Below, in pieces: positions 7,958-16,670 of a stretch of DNA of 64,000 nucleotides. Made by a program: the position numbers and the translations under genes. The stretch's first letter is position 1; each line of letters opens with the position of its first letter. This DNA comes from Vibrio tritonius (GTDB lineage: Bacteria; Pseudomonadota; Gammaproteobacteria; Enterobacterales; Vibrionaceae). Location: assembly GCF_001547935.1 (NCBI RefSeq), contig NZ_AP014636.1:124001-188000 (forward strand). Reading direction: 5' to 3'. Under the pieces are notes generated by a model, which worked only from the letters and a program-made list of their open reading frames with translations, was not told the DNA's origin and did not search any database.

Positions 7958-10525
7958 ATGAGTACAACAACAAAACTGGTGATTGTCGGCAATGGTATGG
8001 TTGGCCATCGGTTCATCGAAGATTTAGTTGAAAAAACAGCGTTAAAAAATATCGAAGTGACGGTATTTTGCGAAGAGCCTCGTGTAGCATATGACCGCGT
8101 TCACCTTTCATCTTACTTTCATCATCACACTGCAGAAGAATTGTCTCTCGTTAAGCCTGACTTCTATGAGAAAAATGGTATCAATGTACTGATTGGTGAA
8201 AAAGCCATTCATATCAATAGAGAACGGAAGCTCGTTTTGTCTAACACGGGGCGCGAAGTTAAATACGATAAACTGGTATTGGCGACAGGGTCTTACCCTT
8301 GGATCCCTCCAGTAAAGGGATCTGATAATAAGGATTGTTTTGTTTATCGAACCATAGATGATCTTGATGCTATTGAACAGTGTGCGAAAAAGAGTAAAAG
8401 CGGTGTTGTGATTGGTGGTGGACTGTTAGGGTTAGAGGCAGCAGGTGCACTAAAAGCGTTAGGTGTTGAAACTCATGTTATTGAATTTGCACCAGTTTTG
8501 ATGGCTGAGCAGTTAGACCAGCAAGGTGGTAAGCAACTGTGCAAAAAGATTGAAAGCATGGGCGTTCAGGTACATACCAGCAAAAATACCCAAGAGATCG
8601 TCTCGAGTGGCCATTGTGCACGAAATACACTCAAGTTTTCAGATGGTAGCGAATTAGAAGTGGATTTCGTTGTTTTCTCTACCGGTATTCGACCTCAAGA
8701 TAAGCTAGCAAAACAAGCCAAACTTGAATTAGGTACACGAGGAGGCATTGCGATTAATGACCAATGCTTAACCTCCGATGATTCTATTTATGCGATTGGT
8801 GAATGTGCGTCTTGGAGAGACAAGTTTTTTGGGTTGGTTGCTCCGGGTTATAAAATGGCAACGATTGCGGTCGATCATCTGCTCGGCGGTGATAGCCAAT
8901 TTACGGGTGCTGATATGAGTGCCAAATTAAAATTGCTTGGTGTGAATGTTGGTAGTATAGGTGACGCAAATGGACGTACTCTTGGTTGTCGAAGTTACGT
9001 CTACTTGAATGAACAAGAGGAAATCTACAAACGGGTTGTTGTTTCGCAAGATGGCTCCAAATTATTGGGTGCTGTGATGGTCGGGGATACATCCGACTAT
9101 GGTGATTTGCTGCAACTGATGTTAAATGAGATTGAGTTGCCTGAACACCCAGACACGCTTATTTTGCCAGCCCATGCAGGGGCTGAAAAACCAACGTTAG
9201 GTGCTGATGCTTTACCCGACTCTGCTGTCATTTGCTCATGTCTTGATGTTACTAAGGCCCAAATTATCCAAGCTGTTGCGGATGGGCATCAAACCATAGA
9301 GGCGTTGAAAGCAGCCACGGGAGCTGGCACTGGATGTGGCGGTTGTTTGCCATTAGTTACATCGGTATTGAATGCTGAACTGCAAAAATCAGGAGTAGAG
9401 ATTCGTCATGATCTTTGCGAACACTTTGCTTATTCCCGCCAGGAGCTTTTCCATCTCATTCGTGTCGAAAATATCCGAAGTTTTGAAGAACTGCTCCATA
9501 AGCATGGGCATGGCTATGGTTGTGAAGTCTGTAAACCAACGATAGGTTCGATTTTGGCCTCTTGTTGGGGAGAGCATATTCTAAAGCCGCAACATCTTGC
9601 TTTGCATGATACCCACGATAATTTTCTGGGAAATATGCAAAAAGATGGAACCTACTCAGTCATTCCTAGAATGGCTGGAGGAGAAGTAACACCGGAAGCT
9701 CTAGAGGTATTGGCACAAGTTGCAAAACAGTATGGATTATATACCAAAATAACAGGTGCTCAGAGAATTGGGCTATTCGGTGCACAGAAAGATGATTTAC
9801 CTGCTATTTGGAGACAACTCATAGCAGCAGGATATGAGACAGGGCAAGCCTATGCTAAAGCTTTGCGAATGGCGAAAACCTGTATTGGGAGCACTTGGTG
9901 TCGTTATGGTGTTCAAGACAGTTTGGGGTTAGGAATTAAAATAGAGAATCGTTACAAAGGAATAAGAACGCCACATAAAATGAAGTTTGGAGTCTCGGGA
10001 TGTACGCGAGAGTGTGCTGAGGCCCAAGGTAAGGATTTGGGAATAATAGCAACCAGTGCTGGATGGAACATGTATGTTTGTGGTAACGGTGGCATGACCC
10101 CTCGTCATGGCGACTTATTAGCATCGGATCTTGATGAACATACGCTCATTCAATACATCGATCGATTCATGATGTTTTACATTCGTACAGCAGATAAACA
10201 GCAACGAACTTCGGTATGGTTATCGAATCTTGAAGGCGGTATCGATTACCTGAAAGAGGTGGTCATTCACGACAAGTTGGGCATTAATCAGCAACTTGAA
10301 GAAGACATCATGTCCTTGATCAATACTTATCAATGTGAATGGCAAGAAACCTTGAATAACCCTGAGCAATTAGCACGTTTTTCTCACTTTATTAATAGTG
10401 ATAAGCGTGATGACAATGTAGTGTTTGTTTCTCAACGTCAGCAACATAGACCCGCTACATGGACCGAAAAGCACCCTAATTTGAAAGGCAATATTTTGCA
10501 TGTAACGGTAGAGAGTGAATTATGA
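7958..10525 (+). CDS. nirB: Assimilatory-type NADH-dependent nitrite reductase large subunit
   Basis: An 855-residue cytosolic enzyme that reduces nitrite to ammonium with NADH. Domains in order: FAD-binding Rossmann fold (VIVGNGMVG, residues 8-16), NADH-binding fold (VVIGGGLLG, 150-158), a BFD-type 2Fe-2S domain with cysteines 426, 428, 460 and 463, then the siroheme/4Fe-4S half with CIGSTWC and GCTREC. The length fits E. coli NirB (847). An ATG-less extension of 21 residues back to 7895 is possible by frame, but the FNR box overlaps it, and MSTTTKLVIVGNG is the normal N-terminus. The stop overlaps the nirD start (ATGA), so the two are translationally coupled. Control by FNR and NarL is inferred from the sites upstream. 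Confidence 0.95.
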   Translation: MSTTTKLVIVGNGMVGHRFIEDLVEKTALKNIEVTVFCEEPRVAYDRVHLSSYFHHHTAEELSLVKPDFYEKNGINVLIGEKAIHINRERKLVLSNTGREVKYDKLVLATGSYPWIPPVKGSDNKDCFVYRTIDDLDAIEQCAKKSKSGVVIGGGLLGLEAAGALKALGVETHVIEFAPVLMAEQLDQQGGKQLCKKIESMGVQVHTSKNTQEIVSSGHCARNTLKFSDGSELEVDFVVFSTGIRPQDKLAKQAKLELGTRGGIAINDQCLTSDDSIYAIGECASWRDKFFGLVAPGYKMATIAVDHLLGGDSQFTGADMSAKLKLLGVNVGSIGDANGRTLGCRSYVYLNEQEEIYKRVVVSQDGSKLLGAVMVGDTSDYGDLLQLMLNEIELPEHPDTLILPAHAGAEKPTLGADALPDSAVICSCLDVTKAQIIQAVADGHQTIEALKAATGAGTGCGGCLPLVTSVLNAELQKSGVEIRHDLCEHFAYSRQELFHLIRVENIRSFEELLHKHGHGYGCEVCKPTIGSILASCWGEHILKPQHLALHDTHDNFLGNMQKDGTYSVIPRMAGGEVTPEALEVLAQVAKQYGLYTKITGAQRIGLFGAQKDDLPAIWRQLIAAGYETGQAYAKALRMAKTCIGSTWCRYGVQDSLGLGIKIENRYKGIRTPHKMKFGVSGCTRECAEAQGKDLGIIATSAGWNMYVCGNGGMTPRHGDLLASDLDEHTLIQYIDRFMMFYIRTADKQQRTSVWLSNLEGGIDYLKEVVIHDKLGINQQLEEDIMSLINTYQCEWQETLNNPEQLARFSHFINSDKRDDNVVFVSQRQQHRPATWTEKHPNLKGNILHVTVESEL

Positions 10526-10863
10526 GTCATTGGCAAAAAGTGTGTAAGAAAATACAAATTGTTCCGGGAACTGGAGTTTGTGCATTAGTCGAGTCACGAC
10601 AGATCGCTATATTTCGTCCTGATGATTCGGACCAAGTTTTTGCGATCGACAATCAAGACCCATTTGCTCAATCAAATGTACTGTCACGGGGTATCATTTG
10701 TGAGCATAATGGGGAACTTTGGGTGGCTAGTCCATTGAAAAAGCAGCGTTTTCGATTAAAAGATGGGGTATGCATGGAGAACAAGGATATGAGTGTTCAT
10801 GCTTATTCTGTAAGGGTCAATGAAGGGATGGTTGAGATTGATACGTCAGCCATGATGAATTGA
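10522..10863 (+). CDS. nirD: Nitrite reductase small subunit
   Basis: A 113-residue protein of the NirD family (E. coli 108 residues) with a Rieske-like fold. Residues 14-20 (PGTGVCA) and 41-52 (AIDNQDPFAQSN) are typical, and the Rieske metal ligands are absent, as is normal for NirD. It binds NirB and is needed for activity in the cytosol. The ATG overlaps the nirB stop by four bases. A strong terminator follows 41 bases after the stop, so nirBD is a two-gene operon; no nirC or cysG follows. Confidence 0.93.
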   Translation: MSHWQKVCKKIQIVPGTGVCALVESRQIAIFRPDDSDQVFAIDNQDPFAQSNVLSRGIICEHNGELWVASPLKKQRFRLKDGVCMENKDMSVHAYSVRVNEGMVEIDTSAMMN

Positions 10864-10903
10864 ACATTTGCGTTTATTTACACTGATATAGTGTGATGAT
10901 TTT

Positions 10904-10948
10904 AAGGGTCTTAGTGAGGCACATTGATGCCGACTAAGACCCTTTTTT
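10904..10948 (+). terminator. Rho-independent terminator of nirBD
   Basis: AAGGGTCTTAGT and ACTAAGACCCTT form a 12-base stem around a 17-base loop, followed by a T run. Confidence 0.85.
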
Positions 10949-11021
10949 ATCGTCGATATAAAGAAAGTAGTCTATGCAAAACTCACCCTATGGGGTTCGG
11001 CTGAAGGTCAATTTGATGACC

Positions 11022-11134
11022 TACTCCTTAATAGATTTAGTATGGTGTTTTGTCTGTTTAATATTTGATTTATTCATTTAAAATATTGAATATATAGAAC
11101 ATTTGCATGACTCAAAACTACTCCTAAGGGAGTA
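11022..11134. promoter_or_regulatory. NarL sites before narK, including a perfect 7-2-7 pair
   Basis: TACTCCT at 11119-11125 and GGGAGTA at 11128-11134 face each other across two bases, the 7-2-7 layout used by NarL and NarP. A further single heptamer TACTCCT lies at 11022-11028. The pair sits about 95 bases before the start site predicted from the FNR box. Confidence 0.6.
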
Positions 11135-11172
11135 TATATGGTGTTATGGAGCCATTTCATCACACGACTACA

Positions 11173-11186
11173 TTGACGTATATCAA
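11173..11186. promoter_or_regulatory. FNR-type box before narK
   Basis: TTGAC-GTAT-ATCAA matches the FNR consensus at nine of ten positions. A -10-like TACAAA lies at 11209-11214, giving a class II layout with RNA start near 11221. Confidence 0.65.
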
Positions 11187-11248
11187 CTATAACCTTGCTC
11201 GTTGTAGGTACAAATTCACACAGACTTAATGTTACTGAGGAACGAACA

Positions 11249-12664
11249 ATGTCTCGTGTGTATCCCCAATCTAACAATGAACAAAGTAAAACTCTGACCC
11301 ATTGGCAACCAGAAGATGAAAAATTTTGGTCAACACAAGGTGCTGGTATAGCGCGTCGAAATTTGTGGATTTCTATTCCGTGCTTACTCCTTTCATTTTG
11401 TGTTTGGATGCTTTTTTCTGCTGTTGCTGTAAACCTAAATGCTGTTGGCTTTAATTTTTCTACTGATCAATTATTTCTTTTGACTGCGTTACCTGCTGTG
11501 TCTGGAGCGATTGGTCGAATTCCTTATTCATTCATTGTTCCACTCATTGGTGGACGTCGTTGGACGGTAATCAGCACTCTTATTCTCATCGTGCCTTGTT
11601 TGTGGCTTGCATATGCAGTGCAGCATCCACAAACGTCGTTCGTCCAATTTGTCATGATTGCCCTGTTATGTGGTATTGCCGGTGCCAATTTCGCGTCTAG
11701 TATGGCCAATATCAGCTTCTTCTATCCAAAAGTTCAGCAAGGTAAGGCTCTCGGATTGAATGGCGGTCTTGGAAACTTAGGTGTCAGCGTAATGCAGCTT
11801 ATTGTGCCATTGGTCGTAACATTGGGGCTGTTTGGTGGAATTAGCACTGGTGTTTTGCAGCCTTCAGGTGATGTCCTTTATTTAGCTAATGCTGCTTTAG
11901 TGTGGGTTCCATTTCTAATTGTGTTGTCGCTTATTGCTTGGTTTGGGATGAATGACCTTAAAACCGCTCAGGCATCGCTACGGGATCAGTTACCAGTGCT
12001 AAAGGAACCCCATCTTTGGAGCCTTAGCATATTATATCTGGCGACATTCGGTTCTTTTATCGGGTTTTCTGCTGGGTTTTCTATGTTATCCAAAACGCAG
12101 TTTCCTGATTATCACATCATGACTTATGCCTTTTTTGGACCACTAGTTGGCGCGTTGGCAAGACCATTAGGTGGTGTTTTATCTGATCGCTTTGGCGGCA
12201 TTCGAGTGACGATTTTGAATTTCATCGCTATGGCACTACTAACTGCTGGCATTTTTATCACATTACCATCAACAACGCAGGCGGGGTCATTCTACCTATT
12301 TTTCGCTATCTTCATTGGTTTGTTTGCCACATCAGGATTAGGGAGTGGATCTACGTTCCAGATGATTGCGGTCATTTTCCGACAAATATCATTAATGAAA
12401 AGCCGTTCGTTGAATTTAGATGAGGAGACGTCGTTACGCAAATCGTCTACTGATTCTGCTGCTGCACTTGGTTTTATTTCTTCAATCGGAGCGATCGGGG
12501 GGTTCTTTATTCCTCGAGCCTTTGGCCTATCTCTGTCGTTAACAGGTTCCGTGTTGATTGCGATGAAGGTATTTCTCGTATTTTACATTGGTTGTGCCTT
12601 GTTGACGTGGTGGGTTTATGGTCGACGCCTGACCCAATTTGCGACCAAGAAAAAGGTTGCGTAA
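11249..12664 (+). CDS. narK: Nitrate/nitrite transporter of the NarK family
   Basis: A 471-residue major facilitator protein with twelve membrane helices. The nitrate-signature glycine-rich stretches are visible: GIAGANFASSMANISFFYPK in helix 5 and the GLGSGSTFQMIAVIF stretch in helix 11. The NarK family exchanges nitrate for nitrite or imports nitrate with protons across the inner membrane. GAGG eight bases before the ATG at 11249 decides the start; a frame opening at 11195 would begin inside the promoter. The gene lies between nirBD and narGHJI and carries its own FNR and NarL sites. There is no clear terminator before narG. Confidence 0.94.
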   Translation: MSRVYPQSNNEQSKTLTHWQPEDEKFWSTQGAGIARRNLWISIPCLLLSFCVWMLFSAVAVNLNAVGFNFSTDQLFLLTALPAVSGAIGRIPYSFIVPLIGGRRWTVISTLILIVPCLWLAYAVQHPQTSFVQFVMIALLCGIAGANFASSMANISFFYPKVQQGKALGLNGGLGNLGVSVMQLIVPLVVTLGLFGGISTGVLQPSGDVLYLANAALVWVPFLIVLSLIAWFGMNDLKTAQASLRDQLPVLKEPHLWSLSILYLATFGSFIGFSAGFSMLSKTQFPDYHIMTYAFFGPLVGALARPLGGVLSDRFGGIRVTILNFIAMALLTAGIFITLPSTTQAGSFYLFFAIFIGLFATSGLGSGSTFQMIAVIFRQISLMKSRSLNLDEETSLRKSSTDSAAALGFISSIGAIGGFFIPRAFGLSLSLTGSVLIAMKVFLVFYIGCALLTWWVYGRRLTQFATKKKVA

Positions 12665-12686
12665 GAGAGCTACTCACTAATAGTTC

Positions 12687-12784
12687 TACCTCTCTCATAC
12701 CTAATGTAATAAGTAAATTAATATAAATTAATTAAATAAAAACAATACCTTAAATATATTTATTGCCATACCTAATTAGGAGTA
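12687..12784. promoter_or_regulatory. NarL heptamer cluster before narG
   Basis: TACCTCT at 12687-12693 is a perfect heptamer. TACCTAA at 12698-12704 and TACCTTA at 12746-12752 match at six of seven. TACCTAA (12769-12775) and AGGAGTA (12778-12784) face each other across TT in a 7-2-7 layout. Such clusters upstream of an FNR box are typical of nitrate-induced nar promoters. Confidence 0.6.
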
Positions 12785-12820
12785 GCTGGTATAGATGTTA
12801 GTCAGTGTCGCTTGGCGATT

Positions 12821-12834
12821 TTGATGTAAGTCAA
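12821..12834. promoter_or_regulatory. FNR-type box before narG
   Basis: TTGAT-GTAA-GTCAA matches the FNR consensus at nine of ten positions. It lies 79 bases before the narG ATG and just downstream of the NarL cluster. Confidence 0.68.
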
Positions 12835-12912
12835 AACTAGAGGTTCGAGCGACATTATGCTGCCCAGTCATCACTGATAGGTATTGCTATCTGAAGCAAA
12901 GGAGACAGCTCT

Positions 12913-15900
12913 ATGAGCAAATTTCTCGATCGTTTTCGTTATTTTAAACAGCGAGGCGACACTTTTTCGAACGATCATGGGCAAACCTATGATGTAAACC
13001 GTGATTGGGAAGACAGCTACCGTAGCCGTTGGCAACACGATAAAGTTGTTCGTTCGACTCATGGAGTGAACTGCACAGGTTCGTGTAGTTGGCAGATTTT
13101 TGTTAAAAACGGTTTGGTTACATGGGAAACACAACAAACGGATTATCCCCGCACTCGTCCCGATTTACCAAACCATGAACCTAGAGGCTGCCCGCGAGGT
13201 GCGAGTTACTCTTGGTATCTTTACAGTGCTAACCGAGTGAAATATCCCATGATTCGGCAACAATTGCTCGAATTATGGCGAGCTGCTAAGCAGCAATATA
13301 CGGATCCGGTCGAGGCTTGGTCGTCTATCGTTGAAGATAAAACCAAAACAGCAGCGTACAAGAAAGTTCGTGGGCGTGGTGGAATGGTGCGTACAGATTG
13401 GAATGAAATGAATGAACTCATTGCAGCAGCCAATGTATACACAACTAAAACACATGGCCCTGACCGTATTGTGGGTTTTTCGCCAATCCCTGCAATGTCA
13501 ATGATTTCGTACTCTTCTGGAGCGAGATACCTTTCTCTAATTGGTGGTACAACACTTAGTTTTTATGATTGGTATTGCGATTTACCTCCAGCTTCGCCAA
13601 TGACTTGGGGAGAGCAAACGGATGTACCAGAATCAGCTGATTGGTATAACTCGAGCTATATCATTGCTTGGGGTTCAAATGTTCCACAAACCCGTACACC
13701 GGATGCGCACTTTTTTACGGAGGTTCGCTACAAAGGTACCAAGACGGTCGCCATAACGCCTGACTATGCAGAAGTGGCCAAATTATCAGATGAATGGCTC
13801 AGTCCTAAACAAGGCACGGATAGCGCGTTAGCATTGGCGATGGGACATGTCATTTTGACCGAATTCCACCAACGCCGTTCGGTTCCATATTTCCAAGATT
13901 ATTTGCGTCGTTATTCAGATATGCCAATGCTTGTTTTGTTAGAGAAAGACAAGAGCAATGGGTATATGGCGGGGCGTTTTTTACGTGCTGATGACTTGGT
14001 TGATCATTTGGGTGAAAAGAATAATCCTGAGTGGAAAACCATAGCTATTGATAGCGAGACGCAGCAAATGGTGGTCCCACAAGGGTCGATTGGATTCCGT
14101 TGGGGAGAAAAAGGACGATGGAATCTTGAAACGGTTGTTGGAGAAGATAAGCGGGACGTCACATTAAGTTTAGGAATTCAGCAGCCGGACACCTATGAAA
14201 CGGTGAAATTCCCATACTTTGGTGGTATTGAGTCCGAGAATTTTAAATCAGTAGCACTGACCGATGTGATAGAACATCGTCTACCAACTAAATCCATTAC
14301 TTTAAGTAACGGTGATGTCGCTCAAGTCACCACAGTCTACGATCTTATGCTTGCCAACTATGGTGTCGATCGTGGACTGGGTGATGATGCATGCGCTCAC
14401 GATTATGATGAAGTAAAAGCGTATTCACCAGCTTGGGCCGAAGAAATTACTGGCGTAAAACGTGAGCGTATCATCCAGCTGGCAAAAGAGTTTGCTTCAA
14501 ATGCGGAAAAAACACATGGTCGTTCGATGATCATTGTTGGCGCTGGTGTTAACCATTGGTATCACATGGATATGGCTTATCGTGCCATGATAAACATGCT
14601 CGTTTTCTGTGGTTGTGTTGGCCAAAGTGGTGGTGGCTGGGCTCACTATGTTGGACAGGAAAAACTGCGACCACAAACTGGATGGTTGCCACTAAGTTTT
14701 GCCTTGGACTGGCAAAAGCCACCACGTCAAATGAATACAACCTCGTACTTTTATAATCACTCAAGTCAGTGGAGGTATGAAACGGTTGCAACCAACGATC
14801 TCTTATCTCCACTGGCGAACAAAGATAAGTACAGCTCTCATTTAATTGATTTGAATATTAAGTCAGAGCGGATGGGGTGGTTACCATCTGCGCCTCAGTT
14901 AAATGTTAACCCCTTAACGATCGCGCAACGGGCGAAAGAAGCAGGAATGGAGCCTGTTGATTATACCGTTGAGGCGTTAAAAGCGGGTGATATCCGTTTT
15001 GCTTGTGAGCAACCAGAACAACACCATCCACGTAACATGTTCATTTGGCGCAGTAATTTGCTTGGTTCGTCAGGTAAAGGGCATGAATACATGCTCAAAT
15101 ACTTGCTTGGAACTGAGCATGGTATTCAAGGAAAAGATCTCGGTTCTTATGCTGATACTCGTCCACAGGAGTTAGAGTGGCAAGAGCAAGCGAAAGAAGG
15201 GAAATTGGATCTTGTCGTGACATTGGATTTCCGTATGTCGAGCACATGTTTGTATTCTGACATCGTTTTGCCAACGGCAACTTGGTACGAAAAGAACGAT
15301 ATGAACACTTCGGACATGCATCCGTTTATTCACCCATTCTCTCAGGCAGTTGACCCTGCTTGGGAAGCTAAGTCCGATTGGGATATCTATAAAGATATTG
15401 CCAAGACTTTTTCTAAGGTGTGTGAAGGGCACTTAGGCGTTGAAACCGATGTCGTGACACTAGCCATTCAGCATGATAGCGAAAGTGAAATAGGGCAAGC
15501 ATACAGTGGACTCGATTGGCGTCACGGTGAGTGCGATCTTATACCAGGAAAAACAGCGCCGAAAATTATCCCTGTTGAACGTGATTATCCAAATACAGGT
15601 GCACGTTTCTGTTCAGTTGGTCCTCTGCTTGAGAAACAAGGTAATGGTGGTAAAGGAATTAGTTGGAATACAGAAGTCGAAGTTGATCTGCTGAAAAAAC
15701 TTAATGGTGTTCATAATGATGGCCCGACAAAAGGTCGTCCGAAATTGAACTCAGCGATTGATGCAGCGGAAATGATTTTATCGTTAGCTCCTGAAACTAA
15801 CGGTGAGGTTGCTGTGAAAGCGTGGCAGGCATTGGGGAATATTACTGGGCGAGATCATACTCATTTGGCCGTTGGAAAAGCCCACGAAAAAATTCGTTTT

Positions 15901-16659
15901 CACGATATTCAGGCTCAACCTCGTAAAATCATAACAAGCCCAACTTGGTCCGGTATTGAAGATGAACATGTTTCTTACAGTGCCTGCTATACCAATGTGA
16001 ATGAACTTATTCCGTGGCGCACGTTAACGGGGAGACAACAGTTGTATCAAGACCATCAGTGGATGCGCGATTTTGGTGAAAGCTTAGTTGCCTATCGTCC
16101 GCCGATCGATACTCGTGCCGTAGAACAGATTAATGAACGTCACTCTAATGGCAACCCAGAGCTAGCTTTAAACTTTATTACGCCACACCAAAAATGGGGA
16201 ATTCACTCAACCTACAGCGACAATTTGCTGATGCTGACTCTCTCTCGTGGTGGTCCCATTGTGTGGATGAGTGAAGATGATGCTAAGACATTAAATATTG
16301 CAGATAACGATTGGATTGAAGCGTATAACGCGAACGGTGCATTAACGGCCCGAGCAGTCGTGAGTCAACGTGTGCCGAAAGGACTAGTAATGATGTATCA
16401 CGCCCAAGAGCGTTTAGTGAATATTCCAGGCTCTGAAGTTACTGGTCAGCGGGGAGGTATTCATAACTCCGTGACGAGAATATGTCCTAAGCCAACCCAC
16501 ATGATTGGGGGGTATGCGCACCAATCGTATGGATTTAACTACTACGGGACGGTTGGATCAAATCGTGATGAATTTGTCGTCATTCGTCGCATGAATATCG
16601 TGCAATGGCTTGATGATGAAAATGAGTCATCGGACATCCAGCAACCGTCAGTGAAGTAG
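12913..16659 (+). CDS. narG: Respiratory nitrate reductase alpha subunit
   Basis: A 1248-residue molybdenum enzyme (E. coli NarG 1247) facing the cytoplasm. The FS0 iron-sulfur ligands are H50, C54, C58 and C93 in HGVNCTGSC and RGCPRG, matching E. coli positions. D223 in YCDLPPASP corresponds to the aspartate that binds molybdenum. It reduces nitrate to nitrite with electrons from NarH and contains the bis-MGD cofactor. AAGGAG lies nine bases before the ATG. It is the first gene of narGHJI, with narH 11 bases after its stop. Expression is probably anaerobic and nitrate-induced. Confidence 0.97.
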   Translation: MSKFLDRFRYFKQRGDTFSNDHGQTYDVNRDWEDSYRSRWQHDKVVRSTHGVNCTGSCSWQIFVKNGLVTWETQQTDYPRTRPDLPNHEPRGCPRGASYSWYLYSANRVKYPMIRQQLLELWRAAKQQYTDPVEAWSSIVEDKTKTAAYKKVRGRGGMVRTDWNEMNELIAAANVYTTKTHGPDRIVGFSPIPAMSMISYSSGARYLSLIGGTTLSFYDWYCDLPPASPMTWGEQTDVPESADWYNSSYIIAWGSNVPQTRTPDAHFFTEVRYKGTKTVAITPDYAEVAKLSDEWLSPKQGTDSALALAMGHVILTEFHQRRSVPYFQDYLRRYSDMPMLVLLEKDKSNGYMAGRFLRADDLVDHLGEKNNPEWKTIAIDSETQQMVVPQGSIGFRWGEKGRWNLETVVGEDKRDVTLSLGIQQPDTYETVKFPYFGGIESENFKSVALTDVIEHRLPTKSITLSNGDVAQVTTVYDLMLANYGVDRGLGDDACAHDYDEVKAYSPAWAEEITGVKRERIIQLAKEFASNAEKTHGRSMIIVGAGVNHWYHMDMAYRAMINMLVFCGCVGQSGGGWAHYVGQEKLRPQTGWLPLSFALDWQKPPRQMNTTSYFYNHSSQWRYETVATNDLLSPLANKDKYSSHLIDLNIKSERMGWLPSAPQLNVNPLTIAQRAKEAGMEPVDYTVEALKAGDIRFACEQPEQHHPRNMFIWRSNLLGSSGKGHEYMLKYLLGTEHGIQGKDLGSYADTRPQELEWQEQAKEGKLDLVVTLDFRMSSTCLYSDIVLPTATWYEKNDMNTSDMHPFIHPFSQAVDPAWEAKSDWDIYKDIAKTFSKVCEGHLGVETDVVTLAIQHDSESEIGQAYSGLDWRHGECDLIPGKTAPKIIPVERDYPNTGARFCSVGPLLEKQGNGGKGISWNTEVEVDLLKKLNGVHNDGPTKGRPKLNSAIDAAEMILSLAPETNGEVAVKAWQALGNITGRDHTHLAVGKAHEKIRFHDIQAQPRKIITSPTWSGIEDEHVSYSACYTNVNELIPWRTLTGRQQLYQDHQWMRDFGESLVAYRPPIDTRAVEQINERHSNGNPELALNFITPHQKWGIHSTYSDNLLMLTLSRGGPIVWMSEDDAKTLNIADNDWIEAYNANGALTARAVVSQRVPKGLVMMYHAQERLVNIPGSEVTGQRGGIHNSVTRICPKPTHMIGGYAHQSYGFNYYGTVGSNRDEFVVIRRMNIVQWLDDENESSDIQQPSVK

Positions 16660-16670
16660 GAGATAGCACT

